Positions 57,771-64,000 of a DNA stretch of 64,000 nucleotides are shown here, in pieces. Each line of letters opens with the position of its first letter. The stretch's first letter is position 1. Below the pieces are notes generated by a model that had not been told where the DNA came from, did not search any database, and saw only the letters and a program-made list of their open reading frames with translations. Both the position numbers and the translations under genes were made by a program. Origin of the DNA: Streptococcaceae bacterium AF77-01CM03A. Its GTDB lineage: Bacteria > Bacillota > Bacilli > Lactobacillales > Streptococcaceae. The stretch is from positions 248,001 to 312,000 of the forward strand of contig JAQDDS010000002.1 of assembly GCA_027665725.1 (NCBI GenBank), read 5' to 3'.

Positions 57771-60332
57771 ATGAAAAATTTAAAGATAAAAAATCTAATA
57801 TTATACAGTTGTCTTCTATATACCTTAGTGATACTATCTTTATCGAAACCTGTTTTTGCTGATATTATTTCTACTGGTGGGGGTAATAGGATTCATTTTA
57901 TAAATCTGAAATCAAAGTCGGGAAGTGATGCTATTCTCTTAGAAAGCAATGGACATTTTGGTTTAATTGATATGGGTGAAGACTATGATTTTCCAGATGG
58001 AAGTAATCCACTTTATCCAGATCGTTGGGGAATTAGTAGGGCAAATGAAGATACAATAGAGGACAGACTTTTCCGTCATTTAAAACAGGTTGGTGTTAAA
58101 AAATTAGATTTTGTTTTAGGAACTCATGTTCATAGTGATCATATTGGCACTGCAGATGAAGTTATAAAACGCTACCCTGTTGACAGATTTTATCTCAAAA
58201 AATATTCAGACGAACGTATTACAACACAGTGGAGATTGTGGGATAACCTCTATAATTATGATAACGCGGTTAGAACAGCTCTAGAACGTGGCGTAACTCT
58301 TGTCCAAGATATTTCTGATCAGGATAGTCGTTTTAAATTGGGTGATATGGATATCCAACTCTACAATTATAAAAATGAGTACGGTCCTGATGGAAAATTA
58401 AAAAGAGTCTTTGATGATAATTCTAATTCAATTGTTGCTGTGGTGAAAGTAGCTGGTAAGAAAATCTATCTAGGTGGAGATCTAGATAATGCTGAAGGAG
58501 CTGAAGATAGATTAGGTCCTGTAATCGGTAAAGTAGATATGATGAAATGGAATCATCATTATGATGCCACAATTTCAAACACAGTTAACTTTATTGAAAA
58601 TTTGTCACCTAGTATAGTTGTCCAAACAAGTGGATCAGACATCAATCGTCAATCAACGACTAATTTGCTCCGAGAAAAAAATATACAAATAATCAAAGCT
58701 TATAGTGAAACCAAAGATTCGACGGTTTTTGATATCAGCGATAGTGGTTTTTCAAATGTATCAGAATCTTTCCCTGATATTCCTACGGTATCAGAAAAGT
58801 GGTATAAGGAAGATGGCTACTGGAAATATCGTCTATCTGATGATGAAATGGCAATTGGGTGGAAAAAAATAGATGGCGTCTACTATTTCTTTAATGGGCA
58901 AGGGCAAATGCAGGCTGATAGATGGCTTCATCTGAAAGACTCTAAAGAAAAAATAGATGGAAACTGGTACTATCTAAACAAAGATGGAAGTATGCAGAAG
59001 ACCGGTTGGTTTATGCATGATGGCTCTTGGTACTATATCACGTGGTCGGGTGCTAGAAGCTACAACGAACTAGCTGAAATTGGTGGGCAAAAATATCTCT
59101 TTGATAAAGATGGTAAAATGCTGACTGGTTTACAAGTCTTTAATGGCAAGAAGATGTTCTTTGCAAGTAATGGTAGCTTACAGACTCAAGGAAAGGCTTC
59201 TAGTTGGCAAAAGATTGGGGCAAGCTGGTATTATTATGATGGAGACGGTGTTCCTTCAATTGGTCTGAAAAAAATTAATGGAAAGACCTACTATTTTGAC
59301 AACTATGGAATCATGAAAACTGGCTGGGCCTTCCTTGATGGTCATTGGAACTATTTTACTATCTATGGGGATATGAAAACTGGCTGGGTCAAGGATAAAG
59401 ATACTTGGTACTACTTAGATAAAGAAGGTGTGATGCTAACAGGCCTTCAAGATATTAATGGTTCTCGCTATTATCTCAATGCAAGTGGCGCTATGCAGAC
59501 AGGTTGGAAATGGCTCAATAACCATTATTACTACTTCGTAAGCAGTGGTGCGATGAAGACAGGTTGGCTCAAAGATAAGGACATCTGGTATTATCTAGAT
59601 AAAGAGGGTGTCATGTTAACAGGCTTCCAAGAAATCGATGGTTCTCGTTATTATCTAAATGCAAGCGGAGCTATGCAAACCGGTTGGAAATGGCTCGATA
59701 ACCATTATTATTACTTCGCAAGCAGCGGCGCTATGAAGACAGGTTGGCTCAAAGATAAGGAACTATGGTACTATCTAGATAAAGAAGGTATCATGCTAAC
59801 AGGCCTTCAAGAGATTGATGGTTCCCGTTATTACCTCAATGCAAGTGGCGCTATGCAGACAGGCTGGAAATGGCTTGATAACCATTATTACTACTTCACA
59901 GGAAGTGGTGCCATGAAGACTGGTTGGTTCAAAGACAAAGGTCTATGGTACTATCTCGACAAGGAAGGTATCATGCTAACAGGCCTTCAAGAGATAAATG
60001 GAGTCAGCTATTATCTCAATGCAAGTGGTGCTATGGAAACTGGTTGGCAACAACTGAATGGTAACTGGTACTATTTCCAAACAAATGGTTCTCTCCTCAG
60101 AAATGGAACAAGTCCTGACGGATACAAGCTCAACGCAGATGGAGTTTGGACAACTGCTACAACAACAACCGAGGTAACAACTCAGGAACAAACGGTGGCA
60201 AATAGTCAGGGGCACATTTTCGAAACAACAGAAGTAGAGAGAACTCAACAAACAGAAAGCTCATCTGTTACGTCTGAGGAAAAAAAACAATCTACTGAAC
60301 CTAAGACACAAACGAGCCAAGAAAAGAATTAA
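57771..60332 (+). CDS. pce: Choline-binding phosphorylcholine esterase Pce (CbpE)
   Basis: An 853-residue secreted protein. Signal peptide (~1-30), then a metallo-beta-lactamase-fold phosphorylcholine esterase domain (~31-335) with zinc motif THVHSDH (118-124), GGDLDN (235-240) and the NHH motif (261-263), then choline-binding repeats (~345-790), and a Thr/Ser/Glu-rich tail of about 55 residues. It removes phosphocholine from teichoic acid at chain ends. The middle choline-binding part consists of 60-residue super-repeats (180 bp) that are nearly identical. It follows licD2 by 68 bp without a clear promoter; the spacing of the ribosome site AAAGGGAAG is long. A terminator follows. Confidence 0.92.
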   Translation: MKNLKIKNLILYSCLLYTLVILSLSKPVFADIISTGGGNRIHFINLKSKSGSDAILLESNGHFGLIDMGEDYDFPDGSNPLYPDRWGISRANEDTIEDRLFRHLKQVGVKKLDFVLGTHVHSDHIGTADEVIKRYPVDRFYLKKYSDERITTQWRLWDNLYNYDNAVRTALERGVTLVQDISDQDSRFKLGDMDIQLYNYKNEYGPDGKLKRVFDDNSNSIVAVVKVAGKKIYLGGDLDNAEGAEDRLGPVIGKVDMMKWNHHYDATISNTVNFIENLSPSIVVQTSGSDINRQSTTNLLREKNIQIIKAYSETKDSTVFDISDSGFSNVSESFPDIPTVSEKWYKEDGYWKYRLSDDEMAIGWKKIDGVYYFFNGQGQMQADRWLHLKDSKEKIDGNWYYLNKDGSMQKTGWFMHDGSWYYITWSGARSYNELAEIGGQKYLFDKDGKMLTGLQVFNGKKMFFASNGSLQTQGKASSWQKIGASWYYYDGDGVPSIGLKKINGKTYYFDNYGIMKTGWAFLDGHWNYFTIYGDMKTGWVKDKDTWYYLDKEGVMLTGLQDINGSRYYLNASGAMQTGWKWLNNHYYYFVSSGAMKTGWLKDKDIWYYLDKEGVMLTGFQEIDGSRYYLNASGAMQTGWKWLDNHYYYFASSGAMKTGWLKDKELWYYLDKEGIMLTGLQEIDGSRYYLNASGAMQTGWKWLDNHYYYFTGSGAMKTGWFKDKGLWYYLDKEGIMLTGLQEINGVSYYLNASGAMETGWQQLNGNWYYFQTNGSLLRNGTSPDGYKLNADGVWTTATTTTEVTTQEQTVANSQGHIFETTEVERTQQTESSSVTSEEKKQSTEPKTQTSQEKN
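59380..60060 (+). repeat. 180-bp super-repeats of the choline-binding domain
   Basis: At least three consecutive units with a 180-bp period (compare 59521, 59701 and 59881, each beginning ACCATTATTA) encode three ~20-residue choline-binding motifs each (GW.K..WYYLDKEG..TG type). Near identity predicts copy-number change by recombination. Confidence 0.85.
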
Positions 60333-60369
60333 GTTTCTAAATGACTTTTAATTAAATTTTTCTACAATA

Positions 60370-60405
60370 AAAACACCTATAAAGCTTAAGCTTTATAGGT
60401 GTTTT
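60370..60405. terminator. Bidirectional terminator after pce, perfect 36-bp palindrome
   Basis: AAAACACCTATAAAGCTT joined directly to its complement AAGCTTTATAGGTGTTTT. The stem ends in A/T runs on both strands, so it can stop pce on the plus strand and anything entering on the minus strand. Confidence 0.85.
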
Positions 60406-60406
60406 G

Positions 60407-60499
60407 TTAACTTCGTTTGATTTTAGCACGAACTAGATCCAGTGCATAGTGAAGTGTTTTATCTTTGATAACAAAGAATTCTAAATCATAATTAGTGTT
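60407..60499 (-). pseudogene. Possible C-terminal remnant of a lost minus-strand gene
   Basis: Upstream of the palindromic terminator, on the minus strand, an open stretch of 30 codons reads NTNYDLEFFVIKDKTLHYAL and continues DLVRAKIKRS to a TAA at 60407, right beside the terminator. It has no start codon and no ribosome site; a TAG precedes it. The basic end and the adjacent terminator look like the tail of a decayed gene. I do not recognise the family, and a chance frame of this length is possible. Confidence 0.3.
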
Positions 60500-60537
60500 C
60501 TATACTAGATGTCAATGAACATTCCAACGCCATTCTT

Positions 60538-60566
60538 TTGATAAAATCATTTAAATCTTGTATAAT
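60538..60566 (+). promoter_or_regulatory. Promoter of mecA
   Basis: TTGATA (60538-60543), a 17-base spacer and TATAAT (60561-60566), close to consensus. The leader is 25-30 bases. Confidence 0.75.
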
Positions 60567-60597
60567 AGATAGAACTGAAAGTATGAGGTTACGAACT

Positions 60598-61335
60598 ATG
60601 AAAATGAAACAAATCAGTGATACCACACTAAAAATTACGATGTCTTTAGAAGACTTGATGGATCGTGGAATGGAAATCGCAGACTTTCTCGTTCCACAGG
60701 AAAAAACAGAAGAGTTTTTCTACGCCATTTTGGATGAGCTAGAAATGCCAGATAGTTTCTTGGATACAGGCATGCTTAGCTTCCGAGTGACTCCAAAGCC
60801 TGACAAGGTTGATGTCTTTGTGACCAAGTCTAAGATTGACCAAAACTTGGATTTTGAGGATTTGGCAGACCTTCCTGACATGGATGAGTTAGCAAAAATG
60901 TCTCCAGATGAGTTTTTGAAAACCTTGGAGAAAACAATTGCCGAAAAAACCAAAGATGATATTGAAGCTATTCAATCTCTTGAACAGGTTGAAAAAGATG
61001 AAGAGGCAGAAGTGGTTGAAGCTCCTGAAGTAGAAGAAGGGAAAAGAGAACCTTATATCTACTACATCCTACGCTTTGACGACTTAACTAGTTTGGTTTC
61101 TTTTGCGAAAACCGTTGATTACCAAATGGAGACTTCAGAACTCTACAAAATGAATGACCAATACTATCTAACAGTCTTGGTTGATGTAGAAGATTATCCA
61201 AGTCTTTATCCAGCTTGGTTATTGGCTCGCATGCGTGAGTTTGCTGATGATAGTGATATCAGCCGTTCAGTTCTCCAAGAATACGGTCAAATCATCATCA
61301 ATCACGATGCCGTCCAAGGACTCCAAAAAGTATAA
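60598..61335 (+). CDS. mecA: Adapter protein MecA
   Basis: A 245-residue adaptor that delivers substrates such as competence sigma factor ComX to ClpC/ClpP. The N-terminal domain (~1-120) starts MKMKQISDTTLKITMSLEDL and binds substrate; an acidic linker (~145-165, VEKDEEAEVVEAPEVEEGKR) leads to the C-terminal ClpC-binding domain (~165-245). The ATG at 60598 is used because the in-frame ATG at 60538 would overlap the promoter; the ribosome site is TGAGG. It is monocistronic, with its own promoter and terminator. Confidence 0.94.
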   Translation: MKMKQISDTTLKITMSLEDLMDRGMEIADFLVPQEKTEEFFYAILDELEMPDSFLDTGMLSFRVTPKPDKVDVFVTKSKIDQNLDFEDLADLPDMDELAKMSPDEFLKTLEKTIAEKTKDDIEAIQSLEQVEKDEEAEVVEAPEVEEGKREPYIYYILRFDDLTSLVSFAKTVDYQMETSELYKMNDQYYLTVLVDVEDYPSLYPAWLLARMREFADDSDISRSVLQEYGQIIINHDAVQGLQKV

Positions 61336-61350
61336 ATAGAATTATAAATG

Positions 61351-61380
61351 AGACAGAGATGGACATTCTCTGTCTTTTTT
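61351..61380 (+). terminator. Intrinsic terminator after mecA
   Basis: AGACAGAGA and TCTCTGTCT pair around a seven-base loop with six T residues. Confidence 0.88.
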
Positions 61381-61426
61381 GGTTAAAAAATAGATGAGTT
61401 AATAGAACGTGGGCTATGTCCCTAGC

Positions 61427-61455
61427 TTGCTAAAATGATGAAAAAACGATATCAT
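61427..61455 (+). promoter_or_regulatory. Promoter of the DUF436 gene
   Basis: TTGCTA (61427-61432), a 17-base spacer and TATCAT (61450-61455). The surface-protein gene downstream may share this promoter because the two genes are only one base apart. Confidence 0.5.
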
Positions 61456-61479
61456 AGAAGGAAGTAAGCGAGGTAAAGT

Positions 61480-62043
61480 ATGGACCAAGGACATTTACAA
61501 AAAGAGGTAGAGGAAATCCTAGAAGATGTACTGGCAAAGGCTTCTCTCCATGAGGGGGCTCTCTTTGTTTTGGGTTTATCTTCCAGTGAGGTGATTGGAG
61601 GACATATCGGGAAAGCTTCTAGTCAAGAAATTGGAGAATTGATTGTTCAAAAAATATTAGAAATTCTGTCAGCGAAAGGAATCCACCTAGCAGTTCAAGG
61701 ATGTGAACATGTTAATCGGGCCTTAGTTGTGGAACGAGAGGTTGCAATCAAATACAATCTTGAGATTGTTAGTGTTCTTCCGACACTGAACGCTGGAGGA
61801 TCAGGGCAATTGGCGGCTTTTCGCTATATGAAAGACCCAGTTGAAGTTGAATTCATCAAAGCTGATGCAGGACTCGATATTGGAGATACGGCTATAGGGA
61901 TGCATATCAAGCATGTGCAAGTACCTATTCGTCCAGTTTTGAAATCAATTGGTCATGCACATGTAACAGCCCTTGCTAGCCGTCCGAAATTAATCGGTGG
62001 ATCTCGTGCTCAATATCTACAAGACAATATTAGGAAATTGTAA
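61480..62043 (+). CDS. DUF436/TIGR01440 family protein (YwlG-like)
   Basis: A 187-residue cytosolic protein of the YwlG family, which is widespread in Firmicutes and of unknown function. It shows the glycine-rich [16 protein letters not shown] stretch, [14 protein letters not shown] (~74-87) with Cys, Glu and His that could bind a metal, and [26 protein letters not shown] end (here [20 protein letters not shown]). Full length. It is followed by the surface protease gene with one base between, which is unusual for a housekeeping gene and a surface protein. Confidence 0.85.
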   Translation: MDQGHLQKEVEEILEDVLAKASLHEGALFVLGLSSSEVIGGHIGKASSQEIGELIVQKILEILSAKGIHLAVQGCEHVNRALVVEREVAIKYNLEIVSVLPTLNAGGSGQLAAFRYMKDPVEVEFIKADAGLDIGDTAIGMHIKHVQVPIRPVLKSIGHAHVTALASRPKLIGGSRAQYLQDNIRKL

Positions 62044-62044
62044 A

Positions 62045-64000
62045 ATGGAAAAGAAACATATTGAAAAGGTTATAAAATATTCTATTAGAAAGTTCTCTGT
62101 TGGAGTCGGTTCTGCTGTTATCGGAGCCGTACTTTTCGGTGCTAACTACCTCTTGCTTGATCAAGTAGCAGCTAATGAAGTTTGTGAGCCAAATCAGGTA
62201 CACTATCGTTATTTAGCAGAGCAAGAGCTGACAGAAGCTGAAAAGGCCCTTATTCATAAGGAACTTCCTTCTGATTTAAAACAAGATGATGTTGTTTATC
62301 TTGTCTATAGAAAAAAAGAAGTTCATACACAATATCTACCAAATACTGGAAGTAAGGAGCTAGGTCTCGTTGGTCTTGGTTTTGCGACAGCTGCATTAGC
62401 TGTACTAGTAATCTCTAAGAAGCGACCTAATAAGATAGCAGGTATTCTATTTATTGGTGCACTTGTAGGTAGCTACTTCATTCCTCAGACTATTCAAGCT
62501 TTTGAAAATCAAATTCTTTTATCTTATAACCAAACAATCTCCGCTTGTAGTCAAGAAGATTTAGCCAACGGAGTCATTCAAATTGATGGATATGACTATA
62601 TTGGTTACTTCAAAGAAGCTGATTTAAACCCATCACTACGTGAAAAAACACAAACTGAGAATCCTTCAAATCCAGTGACTGAGAAGCTGGAGACAGCAAA
62701 AGGCACTCAGGAAGAAGGTCACGTAGGTGAAGCACTAGTTCAACCGGAGAATCCTGTATTTACAGGTGAAGTAACAGCTAAGGGCACCCAGGAAGAAGGT
62801 CATGTAGGCGAGGCCCCAGTCCAGTCTGAGACTCCAACTTTTACAGGAGAAGTAAGAGCCAAGGGTACCCAGGAAGAAGGTCATGTAGGCGAGGCCCCAG
62901 TCCAGCCTGAGGCTCCAGCTTTTACAGGAGAAGTAAGAGCCAAGGGTACCCAGGAAGAAGGTCATGTAGGCGAGGCCCCAGTCCAGCCTGAGGCTCCAGC
63001 TTTTACAGGAGAAGTAAGAGCCAAGGGTACCCAGGAAGAAGGTCATGTAGGCGAGGCCCCAGTCCAACCAGAATTACCAGTCTATACAGGAGAAGTAAGA
63101 GCCAAGGGTACTCAAGAAGAAGGTCATGTAGGAGAATCTCCAATCCAACCTGAACTCCCAGCCTATACAGATGAAGCAACAGCTAAAGGTACTCAGGAAG
63201 AGGGACACGAAGGTGAACCTCTCATTCAACCTAGCTTACCAGAATACAATGTGACAGAGTCAACTGTGACAGAAACAGAAACTGTTACAATTCCATATTC
63301 TACAGAATATCTATCGGATTCTAATCGCTATACAGACGAAGAAAGTGTTGTTCAAAAGGGTGAAGCTGGTAGTCAACTCATACATCGTGTCTATAAAACT
63401 GTAGATGGGGAGAAAGTTGGCGAAGCTATCACCACTAGTACGGAAGTTGTTAAAGCTCCTGTAGCTGAAAAAATCAGTCGCGGAACCAAACCAATTGAAG
63501 GCCAAACCGAAGAAGTTTCTGTTGAAGAAGTTCCTTTTAAAACAATAATGGAACAAGATTCTAGTCTACTCAAGGGTGCTGAAACAGTCGCACAAGTAGG
63601 TAAGAATGGTAAGAAGAAAATTACCAAAGTCTACAAGACTATCAAGGGTGTGAAAACTGCAGATGCCCCTACTGTTTCAGAGGAAATTGTTGAACAGGTA
63701 CAAGACCACATTATCAAAACAGGTACTAAGGAATTAGAAAAGCCTACTCTGACATTAACTAAAGTTGATACAGAAGAATTGAATCGAAGTGCAAAAGCAA
63801 CTTATAGCCTTAAGAAACCAGATGGAGTGACTATTAAGTCTATTCAAGCAGTGTTGAAAAAAGGCGATCATGTTATTAAGACATTTGCTATTTCAGAGTC
63901 TAATCTTGCGACAGCTTTAGCTGATTTAGATTATTACAAGGATTATACACTTGCGACGACTATGGTGTATGATCGTGGTAATGGTGACGAAGAAGAAGTT
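62045..64000 (+). CDS. YSIRK surface protein of the ZmpB/IgA1-protease (M26) type, N-terminal part
   Basis: The first 652 residues of a secreted protein that continues past the window. YSIRKFSVGVGSAVIG (~12-27) is the YSIRK/GS signal. An LPNTG motif at residues 98-102 with a hydrophobic stretch (~107-123), KK and a second hydrophobic segment (~131-149) give the N-terminal sorting layout of streptococcal M26 zinc metalloproteases. Seven 27-residue repeats (~218-406) follow, then two G5-like domains (~416-565) and the start of another domain. The protease domain with its HEMTH motif is not in view, so whether it is Iga or a ZmpB/C paralogue is open. The ribosome site AGGAAA lies in the end of the DUF436 gene. 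Confidence 0.82.
   Translation, partial: MEKKHIEKVIKYSIRKFSVGVGSAVIGAVLFGANYLLLDQVAANEVCEPNQVHYRYLAEQELTEAEKALIHKELPSDLKQDDVVYLVYRKKEVHTQYLPNTGSKELGLVGLGFATAALAVLVISKKRPNKIAGILFIGALVGSYFIPQTIQAFENQILLSYNQTISACSQEDLANGVIQIDGYDYIGYFKEADLNPSLREKTQTENPSNPVTEKLETAKGTQEEGHVGEALVQPENPVFTGEVTAKGTQEEGHVGEAPVQSETPTFTGEVRAKGTQEEGHVGEAPVQPEAPAFTGEVRAKGTQEEGHVGEAPVQPEAPAFTGEVRAKGTQEEGHVGEAPVQPELPVYTGEVRAKGTQEEGHVGESPIQPELPAYTDEATAKGTQEEGHEGEPLIQPSLPEYNVTESTVTETETVTIPYSTEYLSDSNRYTDEESVVQKGEAGSQLIHRVYKTVDGEKVGEAITTSTEVVKAPVAEKISRGTKPIEGQTEEVSVEEVPFKTIMEQDSSLLKGAETVAQVGKNGKKKITKVYKTIKGVKTADAPTVSEEIVEQVQDHIIKTGTKELEKPTLTLTKVDTEELNRSAKATYSLKKPDGVTIKSIQAVLKKGDHVIKTFAISESNLATALADLDYYKDYTLATTMVYDRGNGDEEEV
62696..63262 (+). 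repeat. Seven tandem 81-bp repeats in the surface protein
   Basis: The codons for KGTQEEGH recur exactly every 81 bp (Lys codons at 62699, 62780, 62861, 62942, 63023, 63104 and 63185). Consensus unit: AKGTQEEGHVGEAPVQPE followed by a short variable piece and FTGEVR. Units three to five are nearly identical in DNA; the outer ones have diverged. Confidence 0.92.

Noticed and set aside
62735..63067. Minus-strand open frame of 110 codons with strong internal repeats
   Set aside because: It is the mirror of the 81-bp tandem repeats of the plus-strand surface protein; the periodic sequence simply keeps an opposite frame open.
62696..63262. CRISPR-like regular repeats
   Set aside because: The 81-bp units are contiguous, coding and in frame, without spacers; no cas genes are near.

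Overview
The window is chromosomal DNA of a low-GC Gram-positive coccus, almost certainly a Mitis-group Streptococcus close to S. mitis, S. oralis or S. pneumoniae. The evidence is the teichoic acid and phosphocholine genes (TacL-, TacF- and LicD-type proteins), a choline-binding phosphorylcholine esterase, a YSIRK surface protein of the IgA1-protease/ZmpB type, and housekeeping proteins that resemble their pneumococcal counterparts very closely as I remember them. Coding density is high, mostly in short operons. No tRNA, rRNA, insertion sequence, prophage or CRISPR array was seen, and no gap longer than about 300 bp lacks a gene. Species-level statements and comparisons with pneumococcal gene order come from memory, not from a search.

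Layout. 1-4.6 kb: birA (cut by the left edge), a TacL-like ligase, an FMN reductase, then a TseB-like protein and an aminotransferase. 4.7-10.7 kb: asnS, queH (5' end disturbed by a 4-bp tandem duplication), a DUF402 phosphatase, recX with an aminoglycoside-phosphotransferase-like protein, and an RlmD-type rRNA methyltransferase. 10.8-21.8 kb: tpiA, a heterodimeric ABC exporter, dpr, folA, a 56-residue membrane protein, clpX, engB, ridA and the rapZ-yvcK-whiA trio. 21.8-32.4 kb: ferredoxin-NADP reductase, cdaA-cdaR-glmM (cyclic di-AMP and cell-wall amino sugar), a DUF1149 protein, a DegV protein, dapB-cca-ABC-F-bPH-like, and apt. 32.6-38.3 kb: metA behind a probable MET-box, a DnaD-like protein, a cytosolic alpha-amylase behind a MalR/CcpA-type operator, and an ABC transporter. 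38.4-48.9 kb: an rRNA methyltransferase followed by the shikimate/aromatic amino acid cluster (aroD, aroE, aroB, aroC, tyrA, aroA, aroK, pheA) ending in the LCP protein psr.

49.0-60.4 kb is the most distinctive region: a contiguous teichoic-acid locus of licD3, two glycosyltransferases, a Wzy-type polymerase (TarP-like), a Wzz-like co-polymerase with a kinase-like tail, the flippase tacF, licD1, licD2 and the phosphorylcholine esterase pce. As I recall, the pneumococcus keeps these as separate lic2, lic3 and pce loci; here they form one block between psr and mecA. With TacL (0.9-2.1 kb) and Psr (47.5-48.9 kb) the window encodes most of the polymerisation, export, anchoring, phosphocholine addition and phosphocholine removal steps. 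Choline uptake/activation and precursor synthesis genes are not in view. 60.6-64.0 kb: mecA, a DUF436 protein, and the N-terminal 652 residues of a zinc-metalloprotease-type surface protein with seven 27-residue repeats, running off the right edge.

Many promoters are of the extended -10 (TGn-TATAAT-like) type. Four of them place the expected transcription start on or next to the start codon, which suggests leaderless mRNAs.
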